Shown: positions 27,073 to 36,795 of the stretch, piece by piece
Layout: each line of letters opens with the position of its first letter
How positions within the stretch are numbered: the stretch's first letter is position 1
DNA from: Nostoc sp. MG11
GTDB taxonomy: Bacteria > Cyanobacteriota > Cyanobacteriia > Cyanobacteriales > Nostocaceae
Reading direction: 5' to 3'
DNA length: 64,000 bases
Assembly (NCBI RefSeq): GCF_014904695.1
Contig: NZ_JACXXN010000005.1
Span: 310,001 to 374,000, forward strand
Program-made: the position numbers and the translations under genes
Notes under the pieces: generated by a model
What the model was told of the DNA's origin: nothing
The model's database searches: none
What the model saw: the letters and a program-made list of their open reading frames with translations, nothing else

Positions 27073-28971
27073 ATGATTCCTCCTGTTGAATTGTCTCAGT
27101 ACCGTAAAGAAGATGTCCCGAAAGCATTACTGACGTTTTTGGAATCAGCAATGCTTTCAATTTTTCGTCTTTCAGTATTATCTTTGACCGTAAGCATGGG
27201 AGTAGTAAGTATGGCGTTTCTGGGTACAAGCCTTGACAGCGCCATTGCTCAGATTCCATCCGCACCAAATTCGATCCCACCGGGTGAGAAAACAATTTCT
27301 CAGGTTAACGTGCTGTTTGTCAACCCAAGTGTCGGAGATGACAGCGCAGGCGACGGCGGCGATCGCGCTCCTTTGAAAACGATCGCTCAAGCGCTGCGAT
27401 TAGCTAATGCCAATACTGTAATTATCCTCTCCACTGGCACTTACAGCGCTGAGACTGGAGAGGTATTTCCTTTAATAATGAAATCGGGTGTTTCCATTCA
27501 AGGTGACCCTAGCAGTAAAGGCAAGGATATTATCATCCAGGGAGGCGGTGGATACCTAAGTCGCAGCTTTGGCGGTCAAAACGTCACAATTGTTGGAGCA
27601 AACCAAGCCTTGCTGACTGGGGTAACGGTGACGAATTCCAATCCTCGTGGTTATGGTTTGTGGATTGAATCCAGCAATCCGGTCATTGCAGAAAATACAT
27701 TTACTGGTAGTACTCAAGATGGAATTTCTGTCAATGGTAACGCTACGCCGACCATTAGCAAGAATTACTTTTATCTAAATGGAGCCAATGGGATCACAAT
27801 TAGTGGTGGTTCTCGTGCTGAAGTACGAGAAAATGTCTTGCAAAAAACGGGCTTTGGGATCAATATTGCCCAAAATGCTGCTCCTGTAGTGGTAGGCAAT
27901 CAAATTCAGGACAATAGATCAGGAATTTTAGTACAGGCAAATGCCCGCCCGATTTTGCGGAATAATCTTATTCAAAATAGTAAAGAAGATGGTGTAGTAG
28001 CGATCGCTCAAGCAATGCCAGATTTAGGCAACGCCTCCGAACCAGGGGGTAATGAGTTTCGCGATAATGCTCGTTACGACATTAACGCCAGCGCAGCCAA
28101 GCAGGTAATTTCTGCCTTTGGCAACAACTTTACTGGTGATAAGATTGCCGGCAATGTAGATATTAAAGGCATCACAGCACCCATCGCCCACAATCAACCT
28201 ACCCCCGCCTCTAATAATGTGGTGCGAGAAATACCAGCAAATGGAGAAATTTCCTTTTCGGCTCCCAGAGTACCTGAAACGACCAACAGGCAGACACTAC
28301 CATTACCCAGGAACAGCATTTCTCAAAATAATGGCGCTGCACAATTAAACAGTCAACTGTTGCCACTTTTGCCAGCCAATGCACCGATTTCTGTACCTAG
28401 ATCGAATCAACAGCCGCCTACCTCAAGAGTTGCCGGGTTTCCTATTCCCAGCAGCTTGGTAGGTAGACAGATACCGAAAGCTACTCCCAAACCAGCAAAT
28501 CTGCCTGATGTGCCGCAGTTGAATTATGTGCAGATTGATCCCAAGACGATTGAGTTTACTGCACCTCAGCCCCCATCTGATCTAGCACAGGCACAAGTAC
28601 CCACAAGGGAACAGCAGCTATTACCAACACTAAAAGCTGTTCCCCTTGGCAATTCATTAGTTTTGCCACGCGATCGCAATATCTCCATTGACAACAAAAT
28701 GCCAGTACCCGAAACTGCAACTGTCGCTTATGGTGGGGATTTGTCGCCTGGTGCTACACAGTTTGGTGTACGTTACCGGGTGATGGTGCAACTAGCAACT
28801 GATAATGAACGCGATTTAGTGCGATCGCTCGCCCCTGGCGCGTTTTCTACAGTCTGGCAAGGTCGAAGAGTCATGCAAGCGGGTGTCTTTAGCAGCGAAT
28901 ATAACGCCCAGGAAATGGTCAGAACGCTCAATAGCAAAGGTTTAATAGCTGTTCTTGAACCTTTGAATTGA
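27073..28971 (+). CDS. DUF1565 beta-helix exported protein with SPOR-like C-terminus
   Basis: A hydrophobic export signal (LSIFRLSVLSLTVSMGVVSM, ending near AIAQ) is followed by a DUF1565 right-handed beta-helix region (VNPSVGDDSAGDGGDRAPLK, then many N-x-I/x-G turns such as NGNATPTISKN). A long Pro/Asn-rich linker precedes a SPOR-like C-terminus (YRVMVQLATDNERDLVRSL... VFSSEYNAQEMVRTLNSKG). It is probably an envelope protein. ATG at 27073 is 11 bases after AAGGAG; GTG at 27064 and ATG at 27151, which starts directly at the signal peptide, are alternatives. A DUF1565 paralogue with SLH domains lies at 30638-32728, facing it. Confidence 0.8.
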   Translation: MIPPVELSQYRKEDVPKALLTFLESAMLSIFRLSVLSLTVSMGVVSMAFLGTSLDSAIAQIPSAPNSIPPGEKTISQVNVLFVNPSVGDDSAGDGGDRAPLKTIAQALRLANANTVIILSTGTYSAETGEVFPLIMKSGVSIQGDPSSKGKDIIIQGGGGYLSRSFGGQNVTIVGANQALLTGVTVTNSNPRGYGLWIESSNPVIAENTFTGSTQDGISVNGNATPTISKNYFYLNGANGITISGGSRAEVRENVLQKTGFGINIAQNAAPVVVGNQIQDNRSGILVQANARPILRNNLIQNSKEDGVVAIAQAMPDLGNASEPGGNEFRDNARYDINASAAKQVISAFGNNFTGDKIAGNVDIKGITAPIAHNQPTPASNNVVREIPANGEISFSAPRVPETTNRQTLPLPRNSISQNNGAAQLNSQLLPLLPANAPISVPRSNQQPPTSRVAGFPIPSSLVGRQIPKATPKPANLPDVPQLNYVQIDPKTIEFTAPQPPSDLAQAQVPTREQQLLPTLKAVPLGNSLVLPRDRNISIDNKMPVPETATVAYGGDLSPGATQFGVRYRVMVQLATDNERDLVRSLAPGAFSTVWQGRRVMQAGVFSSEYNAQEMVRTLNSKGLIAVLEPLN

Positions 28972-28981
28972 ATCAGTGAAA

Positions 28982-29013
28982 AAACCTTCATCAACTTAAG
29001 TTGATGAAGGTTT
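28982..29013 (+). terminator. Perfect 32-base palindrome after the DUF1565-SPOR gene
   Basis: AAACCTTCATCAACTT and its exact complement form a 16-bp stem ten bases after the stop codon. The T-run is short (TTTG), but position and strength suggest a terminator. Confidence 0.7.
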
Positions 29014-29363
29014 GAACAAGTGGATTTTTGCAGTTATCAATTAAGCACAGTAGGAACAATGATTGGCAAAAAATGTTAGGAATAAGCCAGGGGGCAAGTC
29101 CTGGCTAGCTATACCTGAACATAAGATGCCTATAAAACGAATATTATCAGTCGCATATTACAACAACAATAGATAAGAAACAGATAGGCAGTATCTATAA
29201 AAAGTTCGATTTTTAAACCTTAAGTACCAGTTAACATACTCATAATTCGAGCAATAGTATATCTATAGCTGTTGCCAGGTAAGTAGCTAGGCGTAAATAA
29301 ATTAAAGTTTATAGTAAATTAGCGCGGTCTTCTCCCTTCGCGTAGCGTCTCGTAGAGAAGGGG

Positions 29364-29528
29364 CTACGGTGTACACACATCTCTGTACAAAACCAAAATC
29401 GTTGTAGATCCTCCTAAATCCCCCTTAAAAAGGGGAACTTTGAGAGGTTTTTGCTCCCCTTTTTAAGGGGGGTTGGGGGGATCAAAAGCCTGTGGGGCAA
29501 CTCTAAAAGACTTGTGTGTACACCGTAG
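29364..29528. repeat. 165-bp MITE, copy 1
   Basis: Terminal inverted repeats CTACGGTGTACACACA and complement enclose a GATC...GATC fold-back core rich in C and G runs. Copy 2 (36796-36960) has exactly the same length and differs at about eight positions. There is no coding capacity. No flanking duplication is evident from the bases beside it. Confidence 0.85.
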
Positions 29529-29776
29529 CGTAGAGAAGGGGAGACGCCCGCCCTAGGATGCCCAAAGGGCTGTAGGGCGATAGCGTTCGCGCTTAGAGCG
29601 ACGTAGGAGCGTCACCCGTACCCCTACGCTTAAGCAAGCTACGCGCAGCGTCTCCGTTAGGAGAAGGGTAAGGACTTTAGTCCTGATGATAATGCTTGTT
29701 TTGAGCGATGAATCGCTCACTACGTACTAAGATTTTATTTTATATTTAAACGTCAGGTGTTTGCTTAAGCGAGTGG
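29529..29776. other. Cluster of GC-rich fold-back repeats
   Basis: Between the MITE and the next gene lie stacked short palindromic words (GTAGAGAAGGGGAGACGCCC, CGCAGCGTCTCCGTTAGGAG, and a hairpin around GCTTGTTTTGAGCGATGAAT). These are typical scattered repeats. The AT-rich part at 28972-29363 shows nothing besides the palindrome at 28982. Confidence 0.5.
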
Positions 29777-30511
29777 TTAACGCTGTTCGCCATACATCGC
29801 TTTGAGTTTTGATGTGAAAGACTCAGAGCGATCGCTTTTTTCTGGGGTAAATCGCCCTATGGGGGGATGAATAGCCGCAGGTAGCAGCAATTTTGTTTTA
29901 GGAGAGATTGGTGATGTTGTGGGCGGTGGACTCTCTTCAGAAGTTTGCCTGTGGCTGACAGCAGACGCTAACTGTCGCGTTGCCAAAGAGGTAACTTCCC
30001 TAGAATGAGGGGACTTCGGGATGCTTTGATTTTCCCTACTTGCTGGCTTTGTTTCTGCTTCGCCTAATGCTGCCTTTTGTTCTCTACTGATCAGTTGCAT
30101 GGGTGCAGCATTGCTTTGTTGATAGGCGTTACCGACCCTAGCAGGTGGTAGTTGAAGATTCTTGGCTTTCTCAACGGTGGTGTTTTTCGGGACAGGTGGT
30201 AGGCTTGGTGCAGTTGATGCAGTTAGGCTTTGAGGAAATTTGCTGCAAATCAGGCGTTCAAATTCCATATTGAAATGATGAGTAGCTTGTCCTCGCCGTT
30301 GCCAAAAAACTAAAATTTGCTGTACGGAAACCGCTTTATAACGACCTTGATACAGCGCCTCAATGACTGCAAGATGTAGCCAATAAATTGGGTATTGCGT
30401 TTGCCAACGGTTAACTAAATCAACGGCGTTATACCCACCAAGATCAAAACTATAGTGAATTAATAAGGCGGTAGCCAAGTCGGCGAAAGTATCTGGAACT
30501 GTTTTTAACAT
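29777..30511 (-). CDS. Hypothetical protein with conserved N-terminal domain
   Basis: The 244-residue protein has a compact N-terminal part (about 1-100; LLIHYSFDLGGYNAVDLVNRW, VIEALYQGRYKAVSVQQILV) followed by a Ser/Pro/Thr-rich, probably disordered tail ending in basic residues. No signal peptide or membrane span is seen. I do not recognise a named family. It lies between two DUF1565 genes, 126 bases downstream of the SLH protein gene on the same strand. Confidence 0.7.
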   Translation of the reverse strand: MLKTVPDTFADLATALLIHYSFDLGGYNAVDLVNRWQTQYPIYWLHLAVIEALYQGRYKAVSVQQILVFWQRRGQATHHFNMEFERLICSKFPQSLTASTAPSLPPVPKNTTVEKAKNLQLPPARVGNAYQQSNAAPMQLISREQKAALGEAETKPASRENQSIPKSPHSREVTSLATRQLASAVSHRQTSEESPPPTTSPISPKTKLLLPAAIHPPIGRFTPEKSDRSESFTSKLKAMYGEQR

Positions 30512-30637
30512 GGGCTATTAGCTTCAGGCAATAGGTATAAGTTTTCGACCCATCGCATATAGCCTAACGTGCTTTTAACTACATGAAAAATTTCCAATAG
30601 TTACCAGGCTGATAGGCAGTGTTTCCCATTCTACTTG

Positions 30638-32728
30638 TCAACTGCTGGAATGCAACACTATGTGGGGTGAATTGATCGCGGGTGTTCGCTTGATGGCAAC
30701 TAATGCTTGATAAATCATTGCTGCAACTTCAGCACGTGTTGCGGAACGGGAAGGTTCAAGCAGCTTGGAGTCTGGGTAATTAACGATGATTCTTTGTTGT
30801 GTCGCAGTCGCAACGGCTGTCTGGGCATATTCAGGAATAGCTTGACGATCGCTGTAGACTTTTAGGGCATTGTTATTAGTTGTTGATAATCCCAAACCAT
30901 TAACTAGGGAGACAATCACCTGTAATCGTTGCACATTTTGGTCAGGGCGGAAGGTGCGATCGCTAAATCCACTGACAAAGCCGCCGCTAGCCGCGATTTT
31001 CAGGGCATTGTACGCCCAAAAGTTCTGAGGTACGTCCGTAAAATCGGGTGCTGGGCGTTTGGGAGTAGGATTAAAGGACACCGCCACTAAAGCCGCATAC
31101 TGGGCGCGAGTCATGGGTTTATCTGGCTGGTAGCTACCATCGGCAAAACCATGAGTTAAGTCCATACTCATTAATGCGCGAATGAATACTTCTGCCCAGT
31201 GTCCCACAATGTCTGTAAAAGATGGTATATCTACCTGGGGATTGACAATATAAGGAGATGTGATAGGATTTTCCTTGCCACTGGCGACTAATGCTTGGTA
31301 AATTAATGCCGCAACTTCCGCACGAGTGATATCCCGCAGTGGTTCGAGCTGTTCTGTTTGAGGGTAATTCACCACTAATAGTTTTTGGGTGGCAACGGCT
31401 AGAGAATTTGTGGCGTAACTAGGAATTTGAGCGCGATCGCGATATACAGTTAACACATTCGGATTGCCTCCACTCAGCTTTAACCCATTGACAACAGATA
31501 CTATTGCTTGAATTTTTGTCAAATTTTGCTCCGGTCGAAACGACCCATCGGGAAAGCCGCTGATAAAGCCCATATTTGCAGCACTCAAGATGACTGAAGC
31601 CGCCCAATAGTCTGGTTTTATATCCGTAAAATTACGCTTATTATTACTTGCAGGTAACTGAAAAACCTTAGAAACGAGGGCAGCATACTGAGCACGGGTA
31701 ATTGGAGCATTTGGCAGAAAAGTACCGTTAGGAAAGCCCTTAATTAAACCTTTACTAACTAATGGTTCGACAAAAGTCGCCGCCCAATGCCCATCTAAAT
31801 CAGAGAAACTAGTACTAACTCCTACTTGACTGGGAGTATCTGCCGTGGTGGCGATAAATTCTACCAGCCCCTTAACTTGAGTAGGATTTAACTGATTGCC
31901 AACGGAAACCAACTTTTGTGCTGCAGCATTTTGTAAATCAAATTCACCACTCTCACGAAAGATATTATTTGCAGGATCTTGGGCGCTACCTAAATCGGGG
32001 ACTGCATTGCCATTGACCAACAGACCGCCTTGGGTATTTTTGGCAATGAGATTCTGACGCAGCACAGGACGGGCGTCTCGTGAAAGTGCGATCGCCGTGC
32101 GATTTTCTGATAATTTATTATTTGCAATCAAAGGGGCAGCAAAGTCACTAACGGCAATGCCCAAAGGATTTTTTTGAAATACGTTCCGTAAGACTTCCCC
32201 CTTACTATTCCGTGCCATGAACAACCCGCTGGCAAGGTTTTGCACAAACACGTTATCCACAATTGCGGGTTTAGCATTGCCAGTTGTAAAAACACCTTCT
32301 CGCCCACAGTTAATCAAAGTATTGTTAGCCAGAGTTGGCGAAGCTGATTCAATCCAGACACCAGTCCCTTTTGCCATAGCATTTGTAACCGTCACCCCCA
32401 AGAGACTGGCATTACCTAGTAAAAGCAGCGTGATATTTTGCGTACCAAAGCTGGGACTCTGATACTCACCACTCCCAGAAATTATAATTCCTGTACCTTT
32501 GTTAGCTTCATTACCCACCACCGTCACCCCCGGTGGGATGACCAGTGGAAAAACTTCGCCTGTCGCGGCTTTATAAATTCCAGATGCCAGCTGGATGATA
32601 GCGGGCGTTTGGGTTGCTTTTAAGGCACGGGTGAGGCTTTTAAACGGACTCAACCGTGAACCAGCATTATCATCATTCCCCGTAACGAGGTTGACATAGA
32701 TTGTTGCAACGAGGGTAGAGTTCACCAT
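30638..32728 (-). CDS. DUF1565 beta-helix protein with six SLH modules
   Basis: Residues about 8-280 form a DUF1565 parallel beta-helix (IYVNLVTGNDDNAGSRLSPF then repeated turn motifs) similar to the protein at 27073-28971. The rest holds six S-layer-homology-like modules in two sets of three: FSDLDGHWA, FTDIKPDYWA, YRDRAQIPSYA, then FTDIVGHWAE, FTDVPQNFWA, YSDRQAIPEYA. SLH modules bind pyruvylated or other cell-wall glycans, so it is probably a peptidoglycan- or outer-layer-anchored surface protein. No classic signal peptide is visible at the chosen ATG, which is odd for such a protein. Confidence 0.85.
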   Translation of the reverse strand: MVNSTLVATIYVNLVTGNDDNAGSRLSPFKSLTRALKATQTPAIIQLASGIYKAATGEVFPLVIPPGVTVVGNEANKGTGIIISGSGEYQSPSFGTQNITLLLLGNASLLGVTVTNAMAKGTGVWIESASPTLANNTLINCGREGVFTTGNAKPAIVDNVFVQNLASGLFMARNSKGEVLRNVFQKNPLGIAVSDFAAPLIANNKLSENRTAIALSRDARPVLRQNLIAKNTQGGLLVNGNAVPDLGSAQDPANNIFRESGEFDLQNAAAQKLVSVGNQLNPTQVKGLVEFIATTADTPSQVGVSTSFSDLDGHWAATFVEPLVSKGLIKGFPNGTFLPNAPITRAQYAALVSKVFQLPASNNKRNFTDIKPDYWAASVILSAANMGFISGFPDGSFRPEQNLTKIQAIVSVVNGLKLSGGNPNVLTVYRDRAQIPSYATNSLAVATQKLLVVNYPQTEQLEPLRDITRAEVAALIYQALVASGKENPITSPYIVNPQVDIPSFTDIVGHWAEVFIRALMSMDLTHGFADGSYQPDKPMTRAQYAALVAVSFNPTPKRPAPDFTDVPQNFWAYNALKIAASGGFVSGFSDRTFRPDQNVQRLQVIVSLVNGLGLSTTNNNALKVYSDRQAIPEYAQTAVATATQQRIIVNYPDSKLLEPSRSATRAEVAAMIYQALVAIKRTPAINSPHIVLHSSS

Positions 32729-33007
32729 TAATAATTGTGAGTCAAATGTTTAAATTATGACATTCATAAATGACACTACTTATAACAAACTTTTTTCAAG
32801 TAGTATCTCTGTGTATAGAAAATATATCCGCCTGATATTATCTTGTCGGCGGCTGATATGTACACATCAGTTATAGACTCTCATGCAACGTTCTGAGTTC
32901 ATTTCTAAGTTTTAAATTTTAAGTTTGGCATTAATAGCCTTAGTTTTTGCGATTGCTTCGTTCACTTTGGGAATACTGAACTTAGAGCACCCAAGGGAGT
33001 ATTAAAA

Positions 33008-33499
33008 ATGTCAGACAATCGCATCAGTGCAAATCTTTCCCAAACAGACCGGCTACAAGTAATGCAAGCAATCACTACTATTCGGGAAAAGTTACCATTT
33101 TTGATTGATTTGACCGCAGAGGAGCGCAAATCTTTGCCTAAACTAGGCGACAAAAGTCGAGCCTTTGTCAGTAAAGCATTAGAGGTAGCAACCCAAAACC
33201 CAGATTTTTTGCCGCGATCGTTTGAATTAGATGAAATGCGTCGGTATGTAGAATTATTTGACGCATTATATCCAGTACTTTTATCTTTAACCCAACTGCA
33301 AGAATTGGTAGATGATACTTTGATTGCAACTGGTAGTGAAGCTTATACAGCAGCTTTAGCAGTTTACAACTATGCCAAAGTTAATGGTAATGTATCAGGC
33401 TTAGATGCAGTAATTGATGATATGGGGCGCAGATTTAGCCGTAGATCTCGGAAAACTCAACCATTAGCAAACCCGGAAGCTCCAAAATTAACTCAGTAA
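33008..33499 (+). CDS. Conserved hypothetical protein, 163 aa
   Basis: A soluble, mostly helical protein with the stretch LPFLIDLTAEERKSLPKLGD and a central run ALYPVLLSLTQLQELVDDTL; the basic tail reads GRRFSRRSRKTQ. No cysteine motif, signal peptide or membrane segment is visible. I have seen similar unnamed proteins in bacteria but cannot assign a function. ATG at 33008 fits a normal start. A tandem repeat tract begins 40 bases downstream. Confidence 0.7.
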   Translation: MSDNRISANLSQTDRLQVMQAITTIREKLPFLIDLTAEERKSLPKLGDKSRAFVSKALEVATQNPDFLPRSFELDEMRRYVELFDALYPVLLSLTQLQELVDDTLIATGSEAYTAALAVYNYAKVNGNVSGLDAVIDDMGRRFSRRSRKTQPLANPEAPKLTQ

Positions 33500-33539
33500 T
33501 TCAACTATAGAAAGTAAAACTTTTAGCTCAGAACCTCGA

Positions 33540-33750
33540 AGTTCCGAGTTCCGAACACGAACTTCCGAGTTCCGAACACGAACTTCCGAGTTCCGAACAC
33601 GAACTTCCGAGTTCCGAACACGAACTTCCGAGTTCCGAACACGAACTTCCGAGTTCTGAGCACGAACTTTCGAGTTCTGAGCACGAACTTCCGAGTTCTG
33701 AGCACGAACTTCCGAGTTCTGAGCACGAACTTCCGAGTTCTGAGCACGAA
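33540..33750. repeat. Tandem array of ten 21-bp units
   Basis: Five units carry GAGTTCCGAACACGAAC and five carry GAGTTCTGAGCACGAAC, in two homogeneous blocks. On the minus strand they read as repeated VFGTRKF and VLRTRKF, but the open frame is a by-product of the 21-base period; no coding signal supports a protein. Confidence 0.9.
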
Positions 33751-33797
33751 GTAAAAATATACAGCTTTGTGTCTTAGTGTCTTTGTGTTTAAAAACA

Positions 33798-33866
33798 GAT
33801 CCCCCAACCCCCTTAGAAAGGGGGCTTTACACGTTCCCCCCTTAAAAAGGGGGGTTAGGGGGGATC
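33798..33866. repeat. GATC-bounded C/G-run palindrome
   Basis: A 69-base fold-back runs from GATCCCCCAACCCCC to GGGGGGTTAGGGGGGATC. It resembles the core of the 165-bp MITE and the unit at 57537-57609. No coding role is seen. Confidence 0.75.
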
Positions 33867-33901
33867 AGGGTTTCAGGCTTCAGTGCGTAAGTCCTATTTA
33901 T

Positions 33902-34627
33902 TTATTTGGAAGTCCCTAGTTTTTTCCCAAAACGCCGCCGCATACCCATACCTAACCCAAACACTGCAACTGAACCCAAAAGAGTCCCCGGTTCAGGAAC
34001 TCGTTCTATGGTGGCATTTCTCACCTCTAAGGCTGATGTAGCCACATAATCATCTATATCCACCACCCCAAAGGCTAGAGTGTAAGTTCCCGGCTGACTA
34101 AAGGCATAAGAGTTAATCCCCGTTTCCCGAATAAAGGGACTGGAAGCTTGAGTTGTATCAGTAAAGTCAGCCAACTTAATCAGCGTGCTATCCACCAAGA
34201 AAAAAGCAAAATCTGCGTAGCTGGTTTCATTCGTGCGGAAGTTCCAATCGAAACGCAAGACATCACCAGCCGCAACAGTTACCGTATTTTTGATAGCAGA
34301 CCCTTCCAATGCATCTCCCTCAATATCTAAAGCTTGCGGGACTAAGCCGAGAAAGTCTTGCAAGTCTGGCAAAGGATTTGCCAAACCTGCGGGATTACCA
34401 GAGTAGTTGAAAGTTGCATCGGGTTGAGGGAAGTCATCATCTAGTAAAGCGTTATTAGATAGATTTGCCTGACCCAAAGCTGGGGTATTTATATCACCAA
34501 ATTGCTGCCAGTTACTTAGGTCTAACTGAATAGCATGAGCAGAGGTTGTGTTTATTGGTATCCCAAAGCCGACAAGGCTAAAAAGACCTAGCTTGAAAGT
34601 TGAATTGACGAATGTGGAAAGTTTCAT
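33902..34627 (-). CDS. PEP-CTERM sorting-signal protein
   Basis: An N-terminal signal (MKLSTFVNSTFKLGLFSLVG, cleavage near SAHA) leads to a beta-rich exported domain. The C-terminus carries the PEP-CTERM signal VPEPGTLLGSVAVFGLGMGM followed by RRRFGKK, recognised by an exosortase for surface display or exopolysaccharide-linked export. ATG at 34627 was chosen because it starts directly at the signal peptide; the longer frame adds an unlike 22 residues. The ligand or function is unknown. It lies next to other surface-protein genes. Confidence 0.85.
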   Translation of the reverse strand: MKLSTFVNSTFKLGLFSLVGFGIPINTTSAHAIQLDLSNWQQFGDINTPALGQANLSNNALLDDDFPQPDATFNYSGNPAGLANPLPDLQDFLGLVPQALDIEGDALEGSAIKNTVTVAAGDVLRFDWNFRTNETSYADFAFFLVDSTLIKLADFTDTTQASSPFIRETGINSYAFSQPGTYTLAFGVVDIDDYVATSALEVRNATIERVPEPGTLLGSVAVFGLGMGMRRRFGKKLGTSK

Positions 34628-34781
34628 GAGATTACTGTTTTCTATGGGTGTACGTTTGGCAAAGAAATAAAACGAGATGTGGTAGCCGCCCAATACCTTT
34701 CGGTTAAGGGGGAAAGGGTAAAGGGGAAAATTCCTTCAGGAAAGCTTTGGCGAGAGTGGTAAATGCTCTCGCTGCTACAAC

Positions 34782-36716
34782 TTAGAACAAGAAGTTATCG
34801 GCATTAGCTAAAGTCGCTTGGTCTAAACCTTGTACCGTCACCAGAGTAGTGGAACGACCTCGACCCCCTAAGCCATCTGAGTCGATGAGCACAGTGGTAT
34901 TGCTGCCCTTAGTCCCAAAACTCAAGTAGCCTTGTGTAGTGGCACTTTCGTAGTTGAGGTTGTCGAGATTCAAGCTTTGGAATAGTGTGAGCAAGGCAAT
35001 CTTGTCTGTACCAGCTACAAAATCAGTAATTTCATCTCCCGCATCCCGGATACTGGTGTAGACAAACTGGTCACTGCTAGCACCACCCGTAAGGATATCT
35101 TTGCCTTTGAAGCCAGTGATGATGTCAGTGCCATTGGAGCCAACTAGGGTGTCGCGTCCTGACGTGCCGTTAATTAGCTGATCGTTGTCTGTAATACTGA
35201 CATTTATAGAATTAATTGCAATGTCGTTGTAACTGGCATCAGCGCTGGCTGCCGTTAGGGTCAGCGTGCTAGTGTGATTGCCTTCTACAACATCATCATC
35301 CACGGCTGCCACGGTGATAGTCTGAGCCTGATTCCAATTGGCAGCGGTGAAGGTTAGGGTATTGACATCGGCGGTAACTTGTGCAGTGAAATTGATAGCG
35401 ATCGCCACATCTGCGGTGGGTTGGCTAGTCAGCGCTACGGTGTAAGTATCCGTTGCTCCGCCTTCTGTGACATTGGTGCTGCCATCTGTTTCCGCAATTA
35501 TTACACCTGCGTTCAGGGTAGCTAACTCAATCTGCACCACTCGGATGTTGTCCGTTGCATCTGTTTCGCCCTGGATACCGTCCCCAAAATATTCGTTTTC
35601 ATATCTGCCATACAAGTCGTAATCCGCTACAAAGATCAGGTAGCCATTACTTCCTGCATAATTGGGAATGGTAAGAGTCTGGTTAAGTGTATAGCTAGCC
35701 CCTGCTGCTAGTGGTGTTTGCTCCCCTGTCGATGCCTCTACCAGTTGCAAATCAAAGACATCTAAATCATCGTCAGTTGAAAAGAAAATAGCATCGTTCC
35801 AATCAGCTGGAGCATATACTGTTCCCTGGTTGGTAACTGTCCAGGACACATCAACTGTCCCACCTGTGACGGCTGGTGTTAAAACTTCAGCATCAGAAAG
35901 CACCAAGTTTGGGGCGCTCAGGTTAATTGGTATCGCTTGCAGGATATTGCTCTCTTCGTAGCTTAAAGGTTGGCTAATAGACAAATTATCAGTTGTAATT
36001 ACCAGGTAGCGATGGCCTAGAAAGTTAAACGGTATGTAAGAGTTAATTTCGTTACGAGGAAGAAAAACATCAGCGCTGGCTGTATAGCTAGCTCCCGGTG
36101 CTAGAGGAGTATCCCCTTCTGACAAACGGTGGCCTACACTGAAAAAATTGCTCTCTCTAGGTATTGCTTCTAAGTACCGATCGTATGAAATGTAAATCTC
36201 GTCCTTTAAGTCAGCAAAAGCGATCGCATCACCTTGGTTGGTAACAGTCCAAGACACACGGATAGTCTCACCCAACACCGCAGATGTTGGGGCGGTGATA
36301 TTAGAAATGACTAAATCTGGGGTGCGTAAGGTAATTGGTTGAGCAAATACATTGTTGCCCTCATTTGTTTCGCTCAGGTTGTTAATTCTATCTGTGCTAA
36401 AGAGCAGATAGCGGCTATTTTTTCTAGCGTAGTAGGGAATAGTAATATTCTGGGTGATTGTATAGCTATCCCCTGCTGCAAGAGGTGTATTGTTTTCTGA
36501 AAATCCGTTGGTGACAGAGATATCGTTACCGTAGTAATTCTCGTAGATATCTCTGTCTAGAAATTCGTCATCTGAAAGGTAAATGTTGTCATACCAGTTA
36601 GCGGTAGCGATCCCATTACCCTGGTTGATTACAGTCCAGGATACATCTAAGCTCTCGCCCACGGTGGCAAATAGTGGGGCTGTCACAGAAGACACTATCA
36701 AATCAGGTTTAACCAT
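34782..36716 (-). CDS. CARDB / Calx-beta / RTX-like secreted protein
   Basis: The 644-residue protein has three CARDB adhesion-type repeats (PDLIVSSVTAP, PDLVISNITAP, PNLVLSDAEVLTP), one Calx-beta-like segment (VTEGGATDTYTVALTSQPTA) and a C-terminal hemolysin-type calcium-binding stretch (INGTSGRDTLVGSNGTDIIT, GFKGKDILTGGASSDQFVY). There is no N-terminal signal peptide, and such C-terminal RTX-like ends are type I secretion signals. It is probably an extracellular or surface adhesin-like protein. A rotamase gene of the kind linked to type I secretion lies 1.7 kb away. Confidence 0.88.
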   Translation of the reverse strand: MVKPDLIVSSVTAPLFATVGESLDVSWTVINQGNGIATANWYDNIYLSDDEFLDRDIYENYYGNDISVTNGFSENNTPLAAGDSYTITQNITIPYYARKNSRYLLFSTDRINNLSETNEGNNVFAQPITLRTPDLVISNITAPTSAVLGETIRVSWTVTNQGDAIAFADLKDEIYISYDRYLEAIPRESNFFSVGHRLSEGDTPLAPGASYTASADVFLPRNEINSYIPFNFLGHRYLVITTDNLSISQPLSYEESNILQAIPINLSAPNLVLSDAEVLTPAVTGGTVDVSWTVTNQGTVYAPADWNDAIFFSTDDDLDVFDLQLVEASTGEQTPLAAGASYTLNQTLTIPNYAGSNGYLIFVADYDLYGRYENEYFGDGIQGETDATDNIRVVQIELATLNAGVIIAETDGSTNVTEGGATDTYTVALTSQPTADVAIAINFTAQVTADVNTLTFTAANWNQAQTITVAAVDDDVVEGNHTSTLTLTAASADASYNDIAINSINVSITDNDQLINGTSGRDTLVGSNGTDIITGFKGKDILTGGASSDQFVYTSIRDAGDEITDFVAGTDKIALLTLFQSLNLDNLNYESATTQGYLSFGTKGSNTTVLIDSDGLGGRGRSTTLVTVQGLDQATLANADNFLF

Positions 36717-36795
36717 AAATAATCTGTCTCCGATTTATTTAAAAAATCTATTTTTTGCAATTAGTGGAGGTTGAAAAGCCTCTCTGCTTTACAGG

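Noticed and set aside
33540-33750. CRISPR array
   Set aside because: Units are contiguous 21-mers with no unique spacers and no cas genes nearby; the same holds for 51130-51315.
33523-33807. 95-codon open frame of repeated VLRTRKF units
   Set aside because: It is a by-product of the 21-base tandem repeat; there is no ribosome binding site or family similarity.
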